64,000 bases of DNA from Oscarella lobularis (Eukaryota; Porifera; Homoscleromorpha; Homosclerophorida; Oscarellidae): the NCBI RefSeq assembly GCF_947507565.1, contig NC_089182.1, positions 1,674,001 to 1,738,000 on the forward strand, in the 5' to 3' direction. The notes below the pieces were generated by a model that did no database searches, was not told the origin of the DNA, and saw only the letters and a list, made by a program, of their open reading frames with translations. Of the stretch, positions 56,976-64,000 are shown piece after piece (the first letter of the stretch is position 1; each line of letters opens with the position of its first letter). A program made the translations under genes and the position numbers.

Positions 56976-57651
56976 TGTTGTCCTAATCGAATACGGGGGA
57001 TGTAGCTAAGTGGCCACGTGGGGTCCTTGCGCGCGTTCAAGACAAAGCATCTGTGGGCCAAAGTCAGAAGTGTCACGGAATTTCGTCGGCGGAAAGATTG
57101 GAAGAGCTAAAAGTCTACCAAAAATCACTAGAAAGAGACAGATCAGCAAGCCAGTGCTAGCAGTCCATTTCAGTTGGGAGTTAGTGTGCTCTTTCGGCTG
57201 GCCATTCTCTTATACCGCTAGACTTTCCTTTCTTTATTTGTCATTTTTCCTTTTCTCTTCTCCATCCAAACCTACTAGTAAGTCCTATGGTGAGATGATT
57301 TCTTCACGTTTGCTTATAGACAGCAGAGTACAATAAACGCGTACGCTCGCCTCAATCACGGGAAAACGTGCTCACGTGGAAAACCTCGCAATCAGCATAC
57401 GTCCGCGCAGGAACGTTGCAAAAATCTAGTGCACAGTGTAGAGGTTGTGCACGCGACTTGAAGAACGATAGCAGCACTCAAGACAGACATGAAGACATCA
57501 ACAGGGCCATGGGTTCAGTTTCTAGAATAGATCCTGTTTACTACTCAATAACCCTTTCTAACCGCATCAGCAATCAAAACGTCACTCTCAGAACAGACAT
57601 GCAAAGCAAAAAGCAAATTTCAAAGCGTGGTTCGAACTTTTGCGTAAGACG
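56976..57651. other. Intergenic region, nothing recognised
   Basis: Upstream of the divergent P4HA promoter. The open frames are short and not protein-like. Confidence 0.5.
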
Positions 57652-58224
57652 TCAGAGAATTGTGTCAATGAAGACAATTATTTTCGCGGCGATTACGATG
57701 GCTTGCCAAAGCCAGCGTTTACGTCTCTTTGCATTCTCGAAAATAATCTGCGAGGGATCGACATCCATTGCAATTTTCACGAAGACTCTTTTCGGGACAA
57801 CAGCAGTTTCGTCTCTTCTTTCGATCATCCTGTTCACTTCTGCTTTTGTGATAATTTGCGGTGCTCTCTTGTGCACGGCAGTGAGATGTTTTATGAGCAG
57901 GTCGTGCGTGCTCTCTTTTTCAAACACGAGTCTCTTCACGTTTTCTCTCGTTCCGTCGTTTTTCAATTTCGCGGCCATCATGACGGTCACGTTGAAGCCG
58001 AGCTATTGCAAGTCGATCAACGTGTCTGCCTTTATATTTGAGCCCACGTCTGTGTCTGTCACGGCAAATTCAACGTGTTTTCATCCTGTACGCTTCCTAG
58101 GAGCCGTTTGAAGAAAAGGATTAGGTTACTTGCTGTGCCAGTTGTGCCTGCTTTGTATCATACCTCTGACTGTGCAGACTACTGCAGCAGAAAAAAGAAG
58201 AATGAAGGTGACGGTGACTGACAT
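57652..58224 (-). pseudogene. Secreted precursor family, copy 1, with stop codons
   Basis: Signal peptide exon (MSVTVTFILLFSAAVVCTVR, start 58224), then a body like that of the copy at 58563: LGFNVTV, VKRLVFEKESTHDLL, MDVDPSQ, then RRKR and a hydrophobic tail ending at 57652. In the second exon the frame is broken, with a TAG at 58013-58015 in the alignment frame and a frame disagreement near 58070. It is probably a pseudogene. Described as found; no repair was attempted. Confidence 0.65.
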
Positions 58225-58562
58225 ATTTCCCTTTGCAGTGTTTGCACCAGCTCTTGCTCTCAAACACCGGCAGCTTGCACTTGAGTGGCGTCGATTTCCC
58301 AATTCCTTAGAATTTATACCCTTCGCCGTAACCTCACTCGCCGGATGTATCCGATCAAAATCGGTCGTTCTGATCACGGTCAAGAAACGAGCTGTCTAAG
58401 GTCAGATCAAACTAGATGAAATCTCTTCCGGTCGGTCGATTGCGAAGTTTACAATGTGCATACGGTTTTGCATGCGAATTGAAGAACGAAAGCACCACTC
58501 AGACAAACAGACCATAAACAAAGCCATGGGTTCAGTTTGTAGGAAAATTTCCTGTCTACTAC

Positions 58563-59238
58563 TTAACCCTTGTTAACCGCGTCAACAATTAGGCCAACGA
58601 TCATGACGAAGAAGGAAACGATGGCAGTGATGATGCCGCGCTTACGCCTCGTTTGAAACACAAACGACAAATCCTGTGAGGGATCTACGTCCATTCCGAG
58701 TTTCAAAACGCTACGTTGTGGCTTGGCAACGGCGTGGTCATCCACAAACGAGTTAGGATTTGCGTTTCTTTTTTCAATCACCTTTCTCACTTCTGCTTCG
58801 GTGAGGAGTTCCGGGATTTCCTGGTGCACAGCCATGATATGCTCCACTACCAAATCATGCGAGGTCTCTTTTTCGTAGATGATTCTCTTTGTGTGCTCTC
58901 TCTTTCCGTCGGCTCTCAATTGAGCACTCATGGTGACGGTCACGTTAAAGCCGAGCTCTCTCAATCTGTCCAACGTGTCCGCCGTTATATCTCTGCTCGA
59001 GTCCGTGTCCATCAGGTCAAGTTCCGTTCTGACCTCTTCCAAAACAGTTCCTAGTTGCAAACGAGAAACGATTAGGTGACGACGAGGCTGCGAAAGAAGC
59101 GTGCTATTGCTGTTAGCTCAGAAGTCCACTATACTTCAACTGCAAACATTTTTTTCTTGCCCGGCTTGCATGCTCAATACCTCTGACTGTGCAGACGGCT
59201 GCGGCGGAAAGAAGGAGGAGGATGTTGACGGTGATCAT
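58563..59238 (-). CDS. Secreted precursor family, copy 2: signal peptide, pro-region, RRKR site, hydrophobic tail
   Basis: Exon 1 at 59181-59238 (MITVNILLLSAAAVCTVRG) and exon 2 at 58563-59050 give about 181 residues. The body contains ITADTLDRLRELGFNVTV, DGKREHTKRIIYEKETSHDL, HQEIPELLTEAEVRKVIEKR and KLGMDVDPSQ. Near the C-terminus, RRKR precedes a 24-residue hydrophobic stretch (IVSFFVMIVGLIVDAV) that ends in NKG. No family is recognised. The layout fits a secreted precursor cut by a furin-like protease, or a type I membrane protein with a very short tail. Exon 1 is 58 nt long, as in copy 3. Confidence 0.7.
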
Positions 59239-60279
59239 TGGCGTAGCCTTGAACTCTTGATGTCACGCTTAGTCGTTGAGGTAGGACTGGCTTTGTCTTC
59301 GAATTTCTTCGAATTTATACGCTGCGAGCTCGGCACTGAAACCGGGGAGGGTAAACCTTCGCGAGGGAACGGATCTCTGTTGCCATTGGTATCTTGAGCA
59401 GACATGCATGCGTGTCATGGTGAACGCGGAACTCGGCGCGCATTTTTATGAGGTGTACACGAATTTGAGCCAGTGCATGTAATTGAGTCCGCGTCTTGTC
59501 AAAAAGACGTGCACGTGAGCATGGTAACGGCACGTTGACGCGGAACGCGACGTGCAATCTTAGCCTAAGCTTTTCTTTTGTATACGGCTTTTGCGCAGAA
59601 GCAGATTAGCGGGAGAGTGTAGTAATATGGATGGTATTCCGGTTAGACTCCAAAAGATACTTCCTTAACCTCGCATCCGGTAACTTGGGAACTAAAAGGT
59701 AGTCATAAGCAACGCCGACTCGCCGCGGCCATATGAAGAGATATCATTTTTTTATGCAGAGATGGTAGGCTATTGATAGATCCTCAGTATCATCGACCTT
59801 TACTATCAATCGGCCCCACCCGAACTACTACTAATGCAGGCTCCGAAGTCATTTTGACTTCAGAACGGAGCGGGCAATAGAAAAGACCTTCATTGCGCGA
59901 TGACAGCGCGAGTGAAGAATGCGCGGGTGTTAGTTGACAAACGGAGTCACACCGGCAAAGTGAAAGATTCAATTACCGTAACTGAACTACACACGGCAAC
60001 GAGCGAGCAAGCTATTTATCTCTGCAGAGCTTTCTCCAGCAGAAACTGTAGCCTCGATTTCCACTAGCGCGCTTTGCATGGGGGCATGGTTATCCGTCGG
60101 CTTGCAGAGCTAGGACGCATTTTTCTCTTGGTAGTGCTTCTATTCCAACTACAAACGCACGAAACTGCCAAAAATAGTCCCGAACTAATTACCAAAATCC
60201 CCTCAGGTACATAGACGCGCTCACATGGCAACTTGAAACGTTCACGGATCTAATCTGATTTATTGCATTGTCTGTAGGA
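59239..60279. other. Intergenic region, nothing recognised
   Basis: No coding or repeat structure stands out. Confidence 0.45.
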
Positions 60280-60515
60280 TCAAGCTGAGAAGACACAGTG
60301 ACACTTCGAACATCTCGATCTCGATCCTAAAGATACCGTGAGCGTTTTTCGTACTTTGTCGCTGCTGCCGCTTTTCTGCTGATTGGCGTCAGTACGAGAT
60401 CGAAATTTAGTGGACAATTTGTTGGTCACGTCTGGCACCGTTGAAGACGCTACGGAGTCTCGAATGTGCATGATTTGCTCGTTCTTCACTTCGGAATCGT
60501 CAATCTCGTAGTCTG
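60280..60515 (-). pseudogene. Secreted precursor family, fragment
   Basis: The frame YEIDDSEVKNEQI matches the start of the body of copy 3 (YEISDSEVKKEQI), then diverges. There is no signal exon and no C-terminal tail. It is a partial duplicate. Confidence 0.6.
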
Positions 60516-60607
60516 CTGATCAGGCCGGCCAGGGGTCCGCTCGTGCATCGTGATAAAAGAATCAACTAATCATTGAGTTTTCTACTCCTGCAGACGAACA
60601 CCAGACG

Positions 60608-61220
60608 TCAATAAAGAGCATAAATTGGCACGACAGCGAGCGAGCGAGCGAGCAAAACAGAGTTAGCGAACAGAAGTAATAAATGCACCGATGTCAGTCT
60701 CGACTTGTCAATTCGAAGTTCATTCTGATTGGGGTCAAGTTCGACGTTAAGTCTGAGAGTGAACATAGCGTGAGATTCGTTGCCGTTGGCGACGCCGCCG
60801 GGACGGCGTTTGTGTTGAAGTATGCGTGCCACTTCCTCCGATGTGATGACCTCCGGCACGTGCTGGCGCAAGGCGAAGAGATCGGTGTCGAGAGCGTCGT
60901 GCCGAATTTTCTTTTCTTTTCGTAGATGAGCTTTCTTTCGGTTCGTTTGCTTTCCGTCGCTTTTCATGTGAGTCATGACAATAATTCTCAAGTCGTAGCC
61001 GAGGTCTCTTAGTTTGCTCAGAGTTTCGGATGTGATTTGTTCTTTCTTCACTTCGGAATCGCTGATCTCGTAGTCCATTCTCGTCTCAGACGAAATATCG
61101 CCTATATACGATAGAAGAAAAGGTGCACGAAAAACAAGAATGCGTTTCAGTTGACATGGCACCTTTGACTGCCAAGAAAATGACAGCAAAAGCAATAACA
61201 ATCGTGACAGTGATAGACAT
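60608..61220 (-). CDS. Secreted precursor family, copy 3
   Basis: Exon 1 at 61163-61220 (MSITVTIVIAFAVIFLAVKG) and exon 2 at 60608-61101. Body: MDYEISDSEVKKEQITSETL, SKLRDLGYDLRIIVMTHMKS, DGKQTNRKKAHLRKEKKIRHD, ALRQHVPEVITSEEVARIL, LNVELDPNQ, then a C-terminal hydrophobic stretch (LTSVHLLLLFANSVLLARS). It shares intron position and phase with copy 2, plus the LRxLG, DGK, PE(L/V)(L/I)T and LD/VDP(S/N)Q landmarks. The RRKR motif is not conserved here (KSR). It is head-to-head with the Tudor gene (354 bp between starts). Confidence 0.65.
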
Positions 61221-61573
61221 TGACGGCGCCCTTTTCCTTGCTGTCTTGCGCGAACACCAACAACTTGCACTTGAGTGGCTTCGTTTTCCCCAATTCTTTA
61301 GAATTTATAGGTGTTTCACCGGCACGTGACAAGCCGGATGCAGTGCAGGTACATTGGGATCAAACTGATCGAAATCGGATTGAAGTGATTGCGGTCGAAG
61401 AACGAGCTCGAGCTGATTTAGGTCAAATCAAAACTGGATGTGTTCACATCCTTATTCTCGCCTTTGTTCTCCAGACCACAGCAATGTGCCCAGCAATGTA
61501 GACATTCTGCAAAAGAGTGACGTCATTAGAGCGTGCGTGCGTGCTAAAGTTCCCGTACAACAGGAAAAAGCGC

Positions 61574-64000
61574 ATGGCCAGCGTAGATTTGCAGGGCGAT
61601 CTGAAGCAGCTCTTCGAGCGCTTCGAAGAAGATTTCATGGAGCGAGTGCACGATTTCGAAGAAGAGCTAATTCGGCGCAAGACCCAGCTCGAACAAGGCG
61701 AAAAGAATCTGGGGGAGGAGCGCACTGCTTTCGATAAAGAAAAAAAGCGACTTCGAGCCGAAAAGGAGGAATTTCGCAAGCAAAAAGAGGACTTTAGACG
61801 CAAAAAACAGTCGTACGAAGAAGAAAATCGCAGCCAATCCGAGGAAAAAGTCGCCGAACCGCCCGAACCTGAACCTGTCGCCGAAGCGTCAGTGTTCGCA
61901 TCACGTGACATTCGCTATTTTTCATCGCAAAGCCGAGTGACGTCATCGAGCGAGCCCCGCCCTCCGCTGATGAGGGAGCAAGTTGTCATTTCGCACGCTG
62001 ATTCGCCCTCTTCGTTCTATGTTCAAAAGGTGGAACAACAGCGGGAAATAGATCATATCTCGCAACTCGTCAACGAAGCAGGAAACAGAAGTCACGTGAC
62101 CGCATCTCTTCCTTCCGGCTCGTATCAAGAGGGCGATCCTTGCATTGCTTTGTTTTCGGATGATAATAAATGGTATCGGGGGTGTGTCGCTTCGGTGGGA
62201 AACGGTCATCTCGTTCACTACGTCGACTTTGGCAATTCGGAGTATGTTCATCTTGCTAATATGAGACCAGCTCTGCCGGAATTGAGAGATTTGGAGCCAA
62301 TGGCAAGGAAGTGTTCTCTGGCTAACATCAAGCCTATTGGAAGCAGAGTGAGCAAGTAGAATAATTTGAAGGATCATAAAATTATTGATTTTTTACAGGA
62401 TTGGAGTTCACAGGCTCTGGCGGATTTCGAGCGTCTTGCCATGAGACAACCCGTGGCAATGAAAGTAATAAGTTCACATATAGGAATAGTTTAACCATAG
62501 ACATTGTTTATGAAGGTTATATGTGTCTATCCGCTTGCTATTGATTTTGAGTTGTCTCTTGAAGACAAGCGGGACATAGGAAAGCCAGGAGTTGAGACGG
62601 TGGCTCAAGCGCTCGTTTATTTGGGACATGCTGTCAATCTAGTCCCCCAAGCAACAGCTCCTGGATTTGGTACACCCATTTCATTTTGTACGTAAATGTA
62701 TGAATGACTGCCATCTTTTTTTAGTACGGGCGCCAAGGCCATTTGCGGCTGAAAGAAGTCAATTTGAGCAAACGTAGATACCTAACTGATTACTATTTTT
62801 TGAGTTTTCTAACTTCAGAGGCTGACTGTTTTTTTTGTAGTTCTTTTCGTCATCCCGGAAGTAGTCCTGTCCGCACGCAAAATTTCGTCTCAGTCAATCC
62901 AATGACGGCATCATTGCCAGCCAGTTTTCCGCAGCAACAAAGAGAAATTCCGGCTCTCAGTCCTATTCCCCCGTTCTTTCATGGCGCCATCACCCACATT
63001 GTCTCTCTGAGCGAGTTCTCTGTGCGAGCACTGCTTCCAGACAATGCTGTGACCAGGTGATGTTGCTGTGCTCAATGGCGGCTAATTCTTATTGACAATT
63101 GTTTTTGTTTAGCATGACTAGTGAACTGCAAAGTTTTTGTGCTAACGGGGAGCGGTCAGGAATCACTGATTTCGCTCCAGGGTTGTATTGTTCTGCTCAA
63201 GCTTCCAACAGCTTTTCTTGGGAAAGAGCAAAAATTGTGAATCGAACTAGCCAGAGCGCAGTACAGGTACCAGGAGAAAAATCAATAAATGTACAAGTTA
63301 ATTAACATTCGTTGCTTTCCCCGTAGGTTACTTTTGTTGATCTTGGCGTGAACGAAACAGTCCCTGTGGCCAGTCTAAGATCATTGCCTAATGAGTTTCG
63401 TTCTGTGCCACGTCAGAGCTTCGCCTGCTCCTTGGCCAATATTCCCAGCACCGGGGATTCAAACAGGGCGGTAGAAAGGATGGAGACGTTAACACGTAAC
63501 GAAACATGCCGTTTCAAAGTGGTAGAGGTGAGTCGATAATTTTGGTAAATAATATTAATTAAATGTGTTTATTTAATTAAGGATGCTGAATTGTACCACA
63601 CTGCAGTGTCTGTTCAGCTTTCAGACGGCCGTAACCTAGTGGACCTCTTGTTTCAACCTCAGTCCTATCTTCCGCCTGTTCTGCCTCAGAGCAGCAAGTT
63701 TGAGGTGGCAATTATCCACGTTGACGACGACGGTCTCATTCATGCCCAATTGCTCAATAGTGAGATCATAACTATTTAATTTGAATAAATGTATAACTTT
63801 TAATTATTGATAGATAGCGAAGAATTGGACAGAGTTCAAACGTATCTCGCGGAGAAATTTGTAGATGACAGCGGCACTAGAGGAGTTTCACTGAGCGCGT
63901 TGAAGCCAGGGCAAATCTGTTCCTGTCAGTTCCCTGACGATGGACAGTGGTATCGAGGTCGAATAATCGATGTCGATGTCCACAAATCACATGTCAAAGT
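61574..64000 (+). CDS. Multi-Tudor-domain protein (TDRD type), 5' part
   Basis: Starts at 61574 (MASVDLQGDLKQLFERF). The first ~95 residues are a coiled coil (EEFRKQKEDFRRKKQSYEE). Tudor 1 (~62000-62500): VISHADSPSSFYVQ, GDPCIALFSDDNKWYRGCV, VHYVDFGNSEYV. Tudor 2 (~62970-63530): GAITHIVSLSEFSVRAL, GLYCSAQ, VTFVDLGVNETVPV. Tudor 3 (~63590-64000): AIIHVDDDGLIHAQLL, GQICSCQFPDDGQWYRGRI, at which point the window ends. Extended Tudor domains bind symmetrically dimethylated arginine on PIWI proteins in germ granules. The WYRG/YVDFGN aromatic cage residues are visible. The first intron starts at 62348. Confidence 0.85.

Noticed and set aside
1-64000. tRNA or rRNA genes
   Set aside because: No cloverleaf with a recognisable T-arm GGTTCGAxxCC and acceptor pairing was found by eye. 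A covariance-model search would be needed to exclude them.

Overview
The window is eukaryotic and metazoan. Introns are very small (about 35-65 nt, mostly GT-AG), genes are densely packed on both strands, and the proteins are animal families: PI3K p85, a tyrosine-kinase-fold protein with ZU5/Death domains, Reeler-DOMON-cytochrome b561 proteins, TTC39, prolyl 4-hydroxylase alpha and a multi-Tudor protein. The compact style, together with a nuclear TatB-like gene, suggests a homoscleromorph sponge of the Oscarella type, a lineage whose mitochondrial DNA is known to carry tatC. The species call is inference. Two runs of exactly 200 N (22982-23181 and 47145-47344) divide the window into three contigs.

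Contig 1 (1-22981): a TatB-like gene (629-1397), a p85-type PI3-kinase regulatory subunit with extra C1 and SAM domains (1531-6764), a two-DOMON surface protein (7002-8889) followed by a decayed DOMON copy, a minus-strand pseudokinase-coiled-coil-ZU5-UPA-Death gene (11389-14977) whose 5' end is cut by a DDE transposon with minisatellite arms (14978-18081), and two TIR-flanked elements that each carry a small Myb/SANT gene (19489-20779 and 21352-22595).

Contig 2 (23182-47144): a minus-strand array of DOMON genes (a Reeler-DOMON gene running into the gap, a DOMON-DOMON-cyt b561 gene, a frameshifted copy, a copy whose first DOMON intron has grown to about 5 kb by nested transposons, and a one-DOMON copy). 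A convergent pair of PH-like/coiled-coil adaptor genes, a 1.5 kb fold-back element and degenerate sequence follow.

Contig 3 (47345-64000): it opens with a near copy, in opposite orientation, of the first 1.56 kb of contig 2. Then come a complete Reeler-DOMON-DOMON-cyt b561 gene (48058-51607), TTC39 (52005-54646), P4HA (54710-56975), a small family of secreted precursor proteins (57652-61220, minus) and the 5' part of a Tudor-domain (piRNA-type) gene. Because the homologous stretches touch the two gaps, contig 2 is probably placed backwards. If it is flipped, all DOMON genes point the same way as one tandem array.

The observations most worth a second look are the nuclear TatB-like gene, the probable contig inversion, the recurrent GA-AG intron in every second DOMON domain, the pseudokinase-ZU5-Death protein, the Myb/SANT TIR elements and the signal-peptide/RRKR/hydrophobic-tail precursor family.
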